Source: Meghimatium bilineatum (Eukaryota > Mollusca > Gastropoda > Stylommatophora > Philomycidae). Taken from it: DNA of 64,000 nt. Under the pieces are notes generated by a model. It worked only from the letters and a program-made list of their open reading frames with translations. It was not told the DNA's origin and made no database searches. Of this stretch, positions 30,901 to 33,936 are shown in pieces (the stretch's first letter is position 1; each line of letters opens with the position of its first letter). The stretch is taken from the NCBI GenBank assembly GCA_034231615.1, contig CM067309.1, forward strand, positions 37,413,750 to 37,477,749, given 5' to 3'. The position numbers and the translations under genes were made by a program.

Positions 30901-32380
30901 GCATACCTGGAAATTAAAAAGTTGATCTCCTGGCTAGGAAAGGGGGATCACTGGAACAAATAGGAAGTGATAATACGTACTATGAATGTAAGACCATGTT
31001 AAAAGCAGAATTTAAGAAAAAGTGGAAGTAGATGCACCCAACTGCAGAACCAAATGACCCCTACCATCAAATTTCACGCAAGGAACAAACCATCATCTTC
31101 AGACTACGAACTGGTCACAACATATTGAGAAGTCACATGTTCCGAAAGCTGAAGATTGGCGAGACAGACTTGTGCAACTGTGGACTGAGCCCAGAGACTG
31201 CAGAACACATTCTTTATGCCTGTCAACTCTACCAAGAAGAGAGGGAGAAAATATGGCCTACTGAGACGGCATTGCTTCCAGACTTGAGGGGTTCCATGGA
31301 TGACCTGAAGCGAATCACACAATTCATTGAAGCTATTGGTGCTGTAATCTGATATCTGACTGAAGAACAATGAAGACTTATTAAAGTTTCAGTCAACTGA
31401 TGTATTACTTATAAATACCCTTGTTATAAAAGTTGATTGTGATAGTTTGGTACAATGGAATCCCCCTATAGCGCATCCTTTTATAACATATTTCCCTATA
31501 TAATAACACTTTTCCAAATTCTCAATTATATTTATCTGTTATTGTTTGTGCTGTGTATATAACGAATTTCTGTTATTACATACATATTTCATCTGTGCGG
31601 ACCAAGTTGTTATAATGAGATTCTGCTGTTTCATCTGTGCGGACCAAGTTGTTATAATGAGATTCTGCTGTTTCATCTGTGCGGACCAAGTTGTTATAAT
31701 GAGATTCTGCTGTTTCATCTGTGCGGACCAAGTTGTTATAATGAGATTCTGCTGTTTCATCTGTGCGGACCAAGTTGTTATAATGAGATTCTGCTGTTTC
31801 ATCTGTGCGGACCAAGTTGTTATAATGAGATTCTGCTGTATTCACTGAATGTTAGAGAATGAGAAGCCGGGCATATTTTTTTTAATCTGCTCTATTTTAA
31901 AGGGAGACAACTACAATAATTCTTGATCTTATAAATGTAATAGGGGGAGTTCTGTGCAGAACGTTGTCCTCATTGCCTACTGATTCCTATTTATACAAGC
32001 TGTCCAGCCTCTTCCAGTGCCTTATTTATAGACCCAAATCTTGGTCTGCATATTGTATTCAGTCCAAGAATCTGTCCCGCCACCAAAAGGAGGACAACTA
32101 CAGTAATTAATTCTCTATAAAGAAATTTGGCGTCAAAATAAGCAATATTTTGGGTAGAAATATGATATAATCTTTTTAGACATTGACAAGTATGTTATAA
32201 TTGAATAAAAATGTTCATGTCATTTTTTTCTTGCTAGACAAGTACCATAACTGTTGAGTTTAACACTTTAACAATAAATTTGTTTTTCATTTCAGTCACC
32301 AGACAGGATGGTCTGCCCTTGTGTTTGAATTTATACATAAACTCCACTCACTAAAGCGTCATGACCGATCTCAGATCTAA
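766..32380 (+). CDS. GH63-type glucosidase (YMR196W / MGH1-like), 3' 14 exons
   Basis: Partial gene; upstream exons are outside the window. Exons: 766-962, 2377-2488, 3931-4052, 5115-5231, 7099-7241, 9305-9422, 12783-12942, 16026-16213, 17395-17523, 20576-20705, 22785-22882, 26941-27031, 29077-29173, 32296-32380. Together they give 594 codons plus TAA, without internal stops. Seen: the ordered motifs [80 protein letters not shown] and HQTGW, which match from memory the (alpha/alpha)6-barrel glucosidases of the YMR196W/MGH1-like family in clan GH-G. By analogy with GH63 enzymes, Asp of WDLAF (5127-5129) is the likely general acid and Glu of FYEYF (29133-29135) the likely general base. Bacterial members are about 880-900 residues, so roughly 290 N-terminal residues are missing. 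Expected role: hydrolysis of an alpha-glucoside or short glycan; substrate unknown. No C-terminal membrane segment is seen. The exon 8/9 join is the weakest: the linker there is about 10 residues shorter than in bacterial relatives. Confidence 0.9.
1150..1500 (-). mobile_element. LINE RNase H C-terminal fragment
   Basis: The reverse complement encodes PGHEGVRGNERADSLAGNA and then KRDRADLIRAVID, the end of an RNase H domain. It cannot be the same copy as 1-180, because the two domain halves are in the wrong order on the minus strand. Confidence 0.7.
2377..2488 (+). CDS. GH63 glucosidase exon 2
   Basis: The acceptor is TTTTTTTCTAG|AAT and the donor AAAG|GTGAGT. The 112 nt start in phase 0 and end with one extra base. 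It encodes ICRQALAGLLWSKQLYIYN, the start of the alpha-helical barrel, matching the conserved 'RQAFAGLLWSKQFYHYDV' segment of the family. The following codon (GAG) is completed by exon 3. Confidence 0.88.
2640..2925 (+). mobile_element. SINE-like family B copy with duplicated tail
   Basis: It matches the family B copies at 20104 and 38127 over the GCAACTAAGGAG...GGACTACATCCTGC segment. The 3' tail (GACTACATCCTGCTAATYTG) occurs twice in succession, followed by a third partial copy. The 5' part is truncated. Confidence 0.75.
2935..3160 (-). mobile_element. tRNA-derived SINE
   Basis: The minus strand carries a tRNA-like head with a box-A-like GTGGCCGTACGGCTAGAACG and a box-B-like GGGTTCAATCC, followed by an unrelated body toward lower coordinates. 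It is flanked by family B tail sequence on both sides, so it is probably nested in one. Confidence 0.6.
3200..3900. other. Intron sequence, nothing recognised
   Basis: No conserved frame. I see no recognisable element between the SINE-like copies and exon 3; a 3579-3803 minus-strand open frame resembles nothing known to me. Confidence 0.4.
3931..4052 (+). CDS. GH63 glucosidase exon 3
   Basis: The acceptor is TTTCCTCAG and the donor TGG|GTAAGA. Its first 2 nt complete the GAG codon left by exon 2, and it ends in phase 0. It encodes [19 protein letters not shown], corresponding to the conserved 'YNADVISMPDKWEYPW' directly before the catalytic-acid strand. A 36-bp minisatellite starts within about 80 bp of the donor. 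Confidence 0.9.
4105..4398. repeat. 36-bp degenerate minisatellite
   Basis: Repeats of AATGGGAGATGGCTTGCCAA followed by CATTAAGATTAAAATC. It begins within about 80 bp of the exon 3 donor. Confidence 0.9.
4430..4706 (-). mobile_element. SINE-like family B copy
   Basis: A diverged minus-strand copy: tail ATCAAACTCCTGCAGATGAA at the low end and head TTTGCTCCCCTTTTGGACC at the high end. Confidence 0.8.
5115..5231 (+). CDS. GH63 glucosidase exon 4 (putative catalytic acid)
   Basis: The acceptor is CTTTCCACAG. The 39 codons are in phase 0 at both ends. It encodes FAAWDLAFH, then LAKEQILLLMSDRYMHPNGQ, the most diagnostic block of the family. The Asp in WDLAF is placed like the general acid of GH63 enzymes. 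The donor CAG|GTGTGT is the first GT of a (GT)n(AT)n microsatellite. Confidence 0.93.
5232..5262. repeat. (GT)n(AT)n microsatellite forming the exon 4 donor
   Basis: The GT/AT run begins exactly at the splice donor of exon 4. Confidence 0.9.
5497..5680. repeat. 11-bp minisatellite TAAGTATATGT, about 16 copies
   Basis: A nearly perfect run; weaker TTAAGTATAGTTG-type units continue to about 5760 and reappear at 6080-6190 after the SINE, so the SINE probably inserted into the array. Confidence 0.95.
5764..6030 (-). mobile_element. SINE-like family B copy
   Basis: Well preserved: GTTCTCAAACTCCTGCAGAT at the tail side, GGGATGGGACAGCCAACTCC in the middle, and TTTGCTCCCCTTTTGGGCCC at the head. Confidence 0.88.
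6295..6975 (+). mobile_element. LINE C-terminal fragment (RT end)
   Basis: It encodes FTYLGTNPALDGDTSKEI, then AFNKLRNIWTS, NIIPILSYCCESWKATK, NIFENKCLRTILNVKW and a late RRRGRPENLYEEPL. This is the usual C-terminal landscape of CR1/RTE-like LINEs: end of RT, then the 'YGCETW', 'RRIL' and 'RGRP' motifs. Frameshifts and stops break it. Confidence 0.82.
7099..7241 (+). CDS. GH63 glucosidase exon 5
   Basis: The acceptor is GTCTCTTGCAG and the donor CAGTG|GTAAGA; the exon ends in phase 2 and exon 6 supplies the last base of TGG. It encodes FDLGDPNPPIICWAVWKLYK and FNRLIFCFQW, matching the family's 'FGDVNPPVHAWA...FHKLLLNFTWW'. The donor region is copied about three more times by a 38-bp repeat downstream. 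In the exon frame the base right after TGG reads TAA, so using a decoy donor would add a stop. Confidence 0.92.
7236..7400. repeat. 38-bp repeat copying the exon 5 donor, about 4 units
   Basis: The first unit starts in exon 5 (CAGTGGTAAGAATATAG); later units carry GGCAGTGGTGAGAAGATAGA, so the donor is repeated three times. Confidence 0.92.
7445..7825. repeat. About 25-bp degenerate repeat (TTAGCAATATMTGGCTACAG)
   Basis: About 15 diverged units in the intron after exon 5. Confidence 0.88.
7950..8335 (+). mobile_element. LINE C-terminal fragment split by a SINE
   Basis: KKKRGRPRKTLCKTTKEDMT is followed after the SINE by MGHINIQELHTLESHPLNWR, giving the usual 'RGRP...DR.WR' end of CR1-like LINEs. 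The SINE A copy at 8048-8213 splits it. Confidence 0.7.
8048..8213 (+). mobile_element. SINE-like family A, complete, with TSD
   Basis: Head GAAGACGGATTTTTCGGGCC, tail TTTGAGAATGAACGC plus (GAA)n. A 12-bp target-site duplication ATGACTATGGGT lies at 8036-8047 and 8214-8225. Confidence 0.92.
8331..8475. repeat. GATA-rich microsatellite
   Basis: Imperfect runs of GATAGATAGATAG with GTAGGTAGGTA variants. Confidence 0.9.
8640..8935 (-). repeat. Dispersed repeat D, copy 2
   Basis: The reverse complement shares TATAATGTAGGTCATAGAAT and GTGAAATCACAAATGTCAAT with copy 1, without the inserted array and SINE. Confidence 0.6.
8999..9149 (+). mobile_element. SINE-like family A with TSD
   Basis: Head CAGCCGAAGACGGATGTGTC, tail plus GAAGAAGAAG. 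The target duplication GTTGGTTARCA is at 8988-8998 and 9150-9160. The left flank is the 3' tail of a minus-strand family B copy, so A is nested in B. Confidence 0.9.
9305..9422 (+). CDS. GH63 glucosidase exon 6
   Basis: The acceptor AG is at 9303-9304 with a weak pyrimidine tract; the donor is CAG|GTAAAT. The first base completes Trp, giving the WW pair of the family's 'TWWVNRKD'. It encodes [20 protein letters not shown], matching 'GGFLGLDNIGVFDRS'. It ends in phase 0. Confidence 0.9.
9547..10604 (+). mobile_element. TTAA-flanked (piggyBac-like) non-autonomous element, copy 1
   Basis: About 1.06 kb, similar to the reverse complement of 33937-34933. It starts after TTAA (9543-9546) with CCCACTCAATC and ends near GGGATTGAAAGACAG; the right TTAA has eroded. 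Common internal blocks include GGAGTAGTTAACAATTACAG and TCACAGATCAGTACCTCTTC-like text. No transposase frame is visible. Confidence 0.75.
10955..12490 (+). mobile_element. Pogo-like element, copy 1 (truncated, nested insertion)
   Basis: Similar to 27860-28950 over most of its length: AGATATCAAAATAATTT, CACTGATAAAATCCTCCTAA, CCATGCCAACACGTGGCACC, TAATGTGTAAAGGAATTTGA. The left end is missing. A LINE-derived insert occupies 11404-11988. Confidence 0.72.
11404..11988 (-). mobile_element. Internally deleted LINE with TSD
   Basis: A 12-bp duplication CCGTTCAACACT lies at 11392-11403 and 11989-12000; the related element at 28310 has the empty site. On the minus strand the 5' UTR-like part (to about 11730) joins directly to the C-terminal end: RSTWRSKIRKS, a long basic stretch, then a C..C / RTFTARIGLISHLRTH finger of CR1/Jockey type, and a CGAACAACAAC tail. 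Endonuclease and RT are absent. Confidence 0.85.
12500..12735. repeat. About 40-bp degenerate repeat (CTCACAACATTGT..CCTGTTT)
   Basis: Five or six diverged units ending just before exon 7. Related units occur at 9455-9540 and 10800-10960, so the array was apparently split by the inserted elements. Confidence 0.75.
12783..12942 (+). CDS. GH63 glucosidase exon 7
   Basis: The acceptor is CATACACAG and the donor GGAG|GTTGGT. It encodes ADCTGWMGLFALNMLQISIE and MAVKFLKHFLNIAKAIN, matching 'EQADGTSWMAMYCLNML' and 'ASKFFEHFVYIAHAMN'. It ends in phase 1; exon 8 completes a Gly codon. A 21-bp minisatellite begins about 50 bp past the donor. Confidence 0.9.
12990..13700. repeat. 21-bp minisatellite (GTGATATAAGCTGTCCTGTCT), about 33 units
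   Basis: Nearly perfect at the start and more degenerate toward 13700. The first part is open on the + strand because 21 is divisible by 3; no protein is inferred. Confidence 0.95.
14095..14345 (-). mobile_element. LINE RNase H end, with internal 2x duplication
   Basis: The minus strand encodes TWIYCPAHVGVC...ITDRPA twice in about 75-bp tandem units, the 'PGH.GV.GN..AD' end of RNase H, then RELIMDKLRAE. Confidence 0.68.
14390..15400. other. Intron sequence, nothing recognised
   Basis: AT-rich. I found no repeat unit, conserved frame or element end. Confidence 0.4.
15412..15835. repeat. Variable 19/35-bp repeat (ACTGCAGACC..ACAGATTACTGCGG)
   Basis: Mixture of AATAAAAACTGCAGACCCAA and CAGATTACTGCGGAYKAAAC units, rich in PstI-like CTGCAG. 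Confidence 0.9.
15858..16006. repeat. 30-bp repeat abutting the exon 8 acceptor, about 5 units
   Basis: Unit with TGATGATCTGTTGATGTATC followed by GATGATGTAA. It stops about 20 bp before the acceptor. Confidence 0.93.
16026..16213 (+). CDS. GH63 glucosidase exon 8 (3' end uncertain)
   Basis: The acceptor is TACTTCTGTAG. The first 2 nt complete Gly, then [20 protein letters not shown] and IRLRSWTGIVPLF follow, matching 'LWDEEDGFYYDVL' and 'RVRSMVGLIPLF'. I place the end at TTT|GTATGG because this leaves phase 0, which exon 9 needs. A second candidate donor, CCAG|GTTTTT (exon to 16223), would require exon 9 to start at 17408. The donor region is duplicated about 46 bp downstream. Confidence 0.8.
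16211..16305. repeat. 2x tandem duplication across the exon 8 donor
   Basis: TTTTGTATGGCCAGGTTTTT occurs at about 16211 and again about 46 bp later, each followed by similar TGTGTT..AGTC text. Confidence 0.85.
16446..17394. repeat. 30-bp minisatellite ending in the exon 9 acceptor, about 32 units
   Basis: Unit CATGTCTGTATTTCAGTATA followed by 10 variable bases. Subfamilies AACAGATCTC, AATATAGGCC and AACAAATATTAA occur in blocks. Every unit includes TGTATTTCAG, a good 3' splice site, and the last one is the real acceptor. Confidence 0.96.
17395..17523 (+). CDS. GH63 glucosidase exon 9
   Basis: The acceptor is the last unit of a 30-bp array (TGTATTCAG|GTT); the donor is AAG|GTCAGT. The 43 codons are in phase 0 at both ends. 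It encodes [16 protein letters not shown], matching '[16 protein letters not shown]'. The donor motif is copied three times within 80 bp; using the first copy would lengthen the exon by 15 nt in frame (VSESE). Confidence 0.88.
17520..17612. repeat. GGTCAGTGAGAG repeats starting at the exon 9 donor
   Basis: AAGGTCAGTGAGAG is followed by GAGGTCAGTGAGGG, GAGGTCAGTGAGAG and GATGTCAGTGAAGG. Confidence 0.85.
17636..17897 (+). mobile_element. SINE-like family B copy
   Basis: Head GGACCCAAAAGGGGAGCAAA, middle AGAGGTGGCTAAGGAGGTTT, tail AACTACATCCTGCTAATCTG and GAATACAGAAGAAGATG. Confidence 0.87.
17952..18272. repeat. 18-bp minisatellite with higher-order spacer
   Basis: GTAGTATTATCTTGTGTG units are grouped into blocks of 5, 4, 2 and 1, separated by TATGAAGATTCTTACTGTT. 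Confidence 0.95.
18280..18865. other. Intron sequence, nothing recognised
   Basis: Two minus-strand open frames (18392-18661, 18658-18861) have no recognisable motif. I treat them as non-coding. Confidence 0.35.
18870..19080. mobile_element. Foldback (hairpin) MITE-like element
   Basis: An imperfect palindrome: CAGCTGTCAACTTATTTTCC and AATAAAAACGTCAGTATTTA on the left recur inverted on the right (GACGTTTTTATT, GGAAAAAAAAGTTGACAACT). A 33-bp piece of the right end is duplicated at 19053-19117. Confidence 0.7.
19186..19353 (+). mobile_element. Pogo/Tigger-like MITE, TA TSD
   Basis: Bounded by TA; left end CACTCGGATCCTTCTATAGC, right end ATTCCACTG. The internal CAACACTTTTCAAAATCCCC is common to the other members. 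Confidence 0.78.
19370..20090. other. AT-rich intron sequence
   Basis: Nothing recognised except ATAATAATA-type microsatellite text and a possible ribozyme-like motif near 19966-20003 (see findings). Confidence 0.35.
20104..20382 (+). mobile_element. SINE-like family B, full length with TSD
   Basis: The best copy: 279 bp from CGCCTGTGGGTTGCGG to GAACACAGAAGAAGAAG. An 11-bp duplication AATACAGGACA lies at 20093-20103 and 20383-20393. It has no tRNA-like boxes. The body holds GGATGTGTCAGGCCGAAAG-like text and the tail GACTACATCCTGCTAATCTG. Confidence 0.93.
20576..20705 (+). CDS. GH63 glucosidase exon 10
   Basis: The acceptor is TTCTATTGTTAG and the donor TGCA|GTAAGT. It starts in phase 0 and ends with one base of a Met codon finished by exon 11. 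It encodes [17 protein letters not shown], the best-conserved block of the C-terminal half ('[18 protein letters not shown]'). Confidence 0.93.
20752..21165. repeat. 34-bp minisatellite, about 12 units
   Basis: Unit GTCTGATGTACTCATCAGTG plus TATCTGTTACTTAA; the array is essentially homogeneous. Confidence 0.96.
21185..21765. repeat. 34-bp minisatellite, second subfamily, about 16 units
   Basis: Unit GTCTGGGATATTTATCAGTA plus CATTTGTAACTTAA. It has the same period and layout as the preceding array, so both derive from one ancestor. Degenerate units trail to about 21940. Confidence 0.96.
22265..22755. repeat. 46-bp repeat (TTGGTGTCAGACTTGACTAC..)
   Basis: Diverged units up to about 22550 and then four nearly identical ones, ending about 30 bp before the exon 11 acceptor. 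The 22385-22480 piece interrupts it. Confidence 0.9.
22385..22480 (-). mobile_element. tRNA-SINE head fragment
   Basis: GACGGGAATTGAACCAGGTC and the following AGCAGCACCCAATCGCTTTG resemble the tRNA-like ends at 62650 and 63400. Confidence 0.55.
22785..22882 (+). CDS. GH63 glucosidase exon 11
   Basis: The acceptor is CATATCTGCAG and the donor GCA|GTAAGT. It encodes NYLLVESLEKYSDL, then FTVPLSVPYPTGTQA, matching 'VNYLLIEALQRF...FTVECPTGSG'. It ends in phase 0. The 31-unit 33-bp array starts 94 bp downstream. Confidence 0.9.
22976..24008. repeat. 33-bp minisatellite, 31 units
   Basis: Units start with CTTATTAAAAACATCA; two alleles follow, GGAGCTCCC and TGAAATCCC. The first unit starts at 22976 and a final partial one at 23999, which is 31 periods. 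Because 33 is divisible by 3, several frames on both strands are open (340 and 366 codons), but these are repeat artefacts. Confidence 0.97.
24406..24917 (+). mobile_element. 5'-truncated LINE with TSD
   Basis: A 13-bp duplication GCTGTCAGTTATG lies at 24393-24405 and 24918-24930. The insert starts inside the RNase H end (GIAGNERADQL), continues through IFRLRTGHNRLNSHMYTKF and the CNCG...TSEHILQEC zinc motif, and ends in (GAA)n. This is typical of I/Jockey-type LINE 3' ends. Confidence 0.92.
24931..25800. other. Intron sequence, little recognised
   Basis: The acidic codon run near 24285-24330 (MDDDSDEDDF) and sequence after the LINE (EEIEEPSF) may be one interrupted remnant, possibly of a transposase N-terminus; not provable here. 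Confidence 0.3.
25808..25900. repeat. 33-bp repeat, 3 units
   Basis: Unit CTCAATAGCTGTACTTCTCC plus AGAATTCATTGTA. Confidence 0.92.
26062..26225 (+). repeat. Dispersed repeat E, copy 1
   Basis: GCGTTAGCCAGACT..., GCAGTCTGTTTCCAGGGTGC and ATCTGYTAACCCTKGGTT are present here and at 61255-61445. Confidence 0.7.
26300..26780. repeat. Two related tRNA-like/low-copy repeat segments
   Basis: TTGTAAACAAGATG followed by an RGTTGCATTCGAGCCC-type segment occurs near 26312 and again near 26717, probably antisense tRNA-SINE heads. Confidence 0.4.
26941..27031 (+). CDS. GH63 glucosidase exon 12
   Basis: The acceptor is TTTTCCATTTCCAG and the donor CATG|GTGAGT. It encodes IVHDLCKRIVSIFLPDRYGA and RPVHG, matching 'LSRRLVRIFLRDAQGRRPVYGG'. 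It ends in phase 1. The exon end plus donor (CCTGTA.ATGGTGAGTG) is copied about four times by a 63-65-bp repeat in the intron. Confidence 0.9.
27022..27345. repeat. 63-65-bp repeat copying the exon 12 donor, about 5 units
   Basis: Each unit contains CCTGTATATGGTGAGTGTAA, a copy of the exon 12 end plus donor, followed by AGTTCTTTCTGTTGACATAC. Confidence 0.95.
27368..27645 (+). mobile_element. SINE-like family B copy
   Basis: GTGTTGTCAGGATCTGAAAG head, CATGTCATAAGAGGTGGCTA middle, and GGACTACATCCTACAAATCT tail. Confidence 0.82.
27762..29046 (+). mobile_element. Pogo/Tigger-like 1.3-kb element
   Basis: The left end follows TA with CAGTTCAATCC; the right end is GGGATTTGACTG, so the termini are inverted (CAGTTCAATCC / CAGTCAAATCC). 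Inside are AACAACACTTTTCGAAATCC (also present in the short MITEs) and the sequence common to 10955-12490. No transposase frame. A SINE A copy is nested at 28474-28630. The right end lies 30 bp before exon 13. Confidence 0.75.
28474..28630 (+). mobile_element. SINE-like family A with TSD
   Basis: Target duplication TTTCCACGA at 28465-28473 and 28631-28639. Head CCGCCAAAGACGGATGTGTT, tail TTTGAGAATGAACACTAAG. Confidence 0.9.
29077..29173 (+). CDS. GH63 glucosidase exon 13 (putative catalytic base)
   Basis: The acceptor is ACAATACAG and the donor CCAG|GTAGGT. It encodes [20 protein letters not shown], then GCGA, matching '[24 protein letters not shown]'. By position the Glu of FYEYF corresponds to the GH63 general base. 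It ends in phase 2. A 1.3-kb transposon-like element ends about 30 bp upstream. Confidence 0.92.
29500..30060 (-). mobile_element. RTE/CR1-type LINE 3' fragment
   Basis: The minus strand encodes EAAEMWFIRRMLRIPWTAK, TNEECLRRM, GKIQGKRSRGRPREKILDSL and a final IRHDT end with TAATGATGATT. Frameshifts break it, and it contains the nested 29918-29980 insertion. Confidence 0.8.
29918..29980 (+). mobile_element. 63-bp 5'-truncated LINE tail with TSD
   Basis: Encodes DRELWRAMTAYATRHGT and a stop, followed by GATGATGATG. A 9-bp duplication TGCTTCACT lies at 29909-29917 and 29981-29989. Confidence 0.85.
30070..30330 (-). mobile_element. SINE-like family B copy
   Basis: Well preserved: TCTCAAACTCCTGCAGATTA tail, GGGATGGGACAGCCAACTCC middle, CAGGCCCCGGCAACACATG head. 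Inserted in LINE-like sequence that continues to about 30640. Confidence 0.88.
30870..31354 (+). mobile_element. LINE RNase H end and zinc-motif fragment
   Basis: One frame with two stops: PGHCGIPGN, then VDLLARKGGS, IIFRLRTGHNILRSHMFRKL and CNCGLSPETAEHILYAC. Same family type as 24406-24917, but a more diverged copy. Confidence 0.85.
31453..31838 (+). mobile_element. Pogo-like MITE with amplified terminal repeat
   Basis: TA-bounded (31451-31452, 31839-31840); left end CAATGGAATCCCCCTATAGC, right end TTATAATGAGATTCTGCTG. The right-end segment is tandemly repeated in 42-bp units. Confidence 0.85.
31576..31848. repeat. 42-bp repeat made from a MITE end, 6-7 units
   Basis: Unit TTTCATCTGTGCGGACCAAG plus TTGTTATAATGAGATTCTGCTG; nearly perfect. 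Open on both strands since 42 is divisible by 3. Confidence 0.95.
31930..32060 (-). mobile_element. Possible LINE 3' fragment
   Basis: The minus strand reads INKALEEAGQL...RTTFC-like text, similar to 61600-61830. Very decayed. Confidence 0.4.
32296..32380 (+). CDS. GH63 glucosidase terminal exon
   Basis: The acceptor is TTTTTCATTTCAG. The first base completes Ser. It encodes HQTGWSALVFEFIHKLHSLK, then a short tail ending RSQI and TAA at 32378-32380. HQTGW is the conserved C-terminal motif of the family. The last codons, the stop and the start of the 3' UTR lie in a 2x tandem duplication of period 50 (about 32361-32460). Confidence 0.92.
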
Positions 32381-33040
32381 GATCTGTTGCCGTGGAGATT
32401 ATAGCACTTGATGAGAGATCTCAGATCTAGGATCTACTTTCTTGAAGATTACAGCACTTGCAAACCAAGAATTGTAGTATGGATACAGTAGTTCATCCAT
32501 GGCTATTTAAAAAAACACACAACTAGATGCCAAGAATTTTGGAATTGAAAATGTTCTTATTGAATTGATGCCAGCAAATTTTTCACATAATGTGAACATA
32601 TACACTATCATTTTATATTCTTTATACCTACTGACATAGTTGCTTGTTGTTTGTGTGTGAGGCTGTGAGGGTCAAGTAGAAAGGTCAACCAATCCTGTCT
32701 GTTGTACCTATTCTAGTCTGATAACAGTCAAAGCCTCTTCCTCTACTTCATTCAGTTATTCTTCCTCAACTCTGTTGGTAGAGGCCATGCAGAAAGAAGC
32801 TCAACCAAACTTGCCGACTGTTCATCCTGAGAGTTGCTACATCATACCATAGTTTCTTGTGCAAGGCTGTGATATCTGCACCTTTTAACCCCTACACTAT
32901 TTTCAACATTATTTTTGGGTTTAAGTTTGTCAATCCATTGCGCATAGAGACTTATCCTCTAATATCTACTGGCTTAGCCATACTGCAGCCATGAAGCTTC
33001 CTACCAGTAACCATTATAAGTGGAATAGGAGCATAGTCAG
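32381..33040 (+). other. Probable 3' UTR and flank
   Basis: It begins with the second copy of the 50-bp duplication. I see no clear AATAAA, no open frame and no recognised repeat, so the polyadenylation site cannot be placed. Confidence 0.4.
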
Positions 33041-33049
33041 TTAAGGCTA

Positions 33050-33360
33050 TAACCCCATTCACATCGTCTCTTCCCGTGTTATGTCTATTCAAAGTCATGT
33101 CTGGATAGTTCTCTCAGACTGTAAGCCCATTCACGTGTGTCTATTCAAAGTCAAGCCTGGATGTATTTCTAGATAGTTCTCTCAGACTGTAAGCCCATTC
33201 ACATCACCTCTTCCCATGTTTTGTCTATTCAAAGTCAAGCCTGGATGTATTTCTAGATAGTTCTTTCAGACTAAGCCCATTCACATCTCCTTTTTTCCAT
33301 GTTATGTCTATTCAAAGTCAAGCCTGGATGTATTTCTAGATAGTTCTCTCAGACTAACCC
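33050..33360. repeat. About 80-bp repeat, 4 units
   Basis: TCTATTCAAAGTCAAGCCTG, GATGTATTTCTAGATAGTTC and CTCAGACTGTAAGCCCATTC recur in order. Confidence 0.9.
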
Positions 33361-33442
33361 TATTCATGTTCTTGGTCATATTCATTTATTCTACATGGTT
33401 ATTTTATTTCGATGATTCAAGCTATCATCAGCATTTCCATAT

Positions 33443-33675
33443 TTCTCAAACTCCTGCTGGTTAGCATGATCCAGACAACGGAATGCATTGTGTCATAGTT
33501 TACAGCTTGACTGCAACTTTTGGCCTGACACACCCAACTTCAGCATGGTTTTTGGATCTTTTATCTATTGGATAGGACTGCCACTCCCCAAAATCTTTTT
33601 TTGTTTAGCTATCTCTTATGCATGACAGGACACAGTATTGCTATTCTTTGCTTCCTTTAGGGTCCTGGCAACACA
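33443..33675 (-). mobile_element. SINE-like family B copy, diverged
   Basis: TTCTCAAACTCCTGCTGGTT tail and GGTCCTGGCAACACACAG head; middle partly deleted. Confidence 0.78.
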
Positions 33676-33936
33676 CAGGTGTGTTATCTTTTAATGGCCG
33701 GACTAGCCTGACCAATCAATGGCAACAAATCTACATCTGCTATAATTCAGCTTATACATCAATCATTTATTTCTCAGAGATGATAATTTTGATGATATTT
33801 TTTGTTAGAAACACGTTTACCTGAAACATGATTAAACACTACAATATATATATGTGTGTGTATCGTTTCAGACTTTTGAAATTTTTTATAAGTTTGGTTC
33901 TATTGTCCTCTGGAAATTTAATTATTTTATGTTTAA

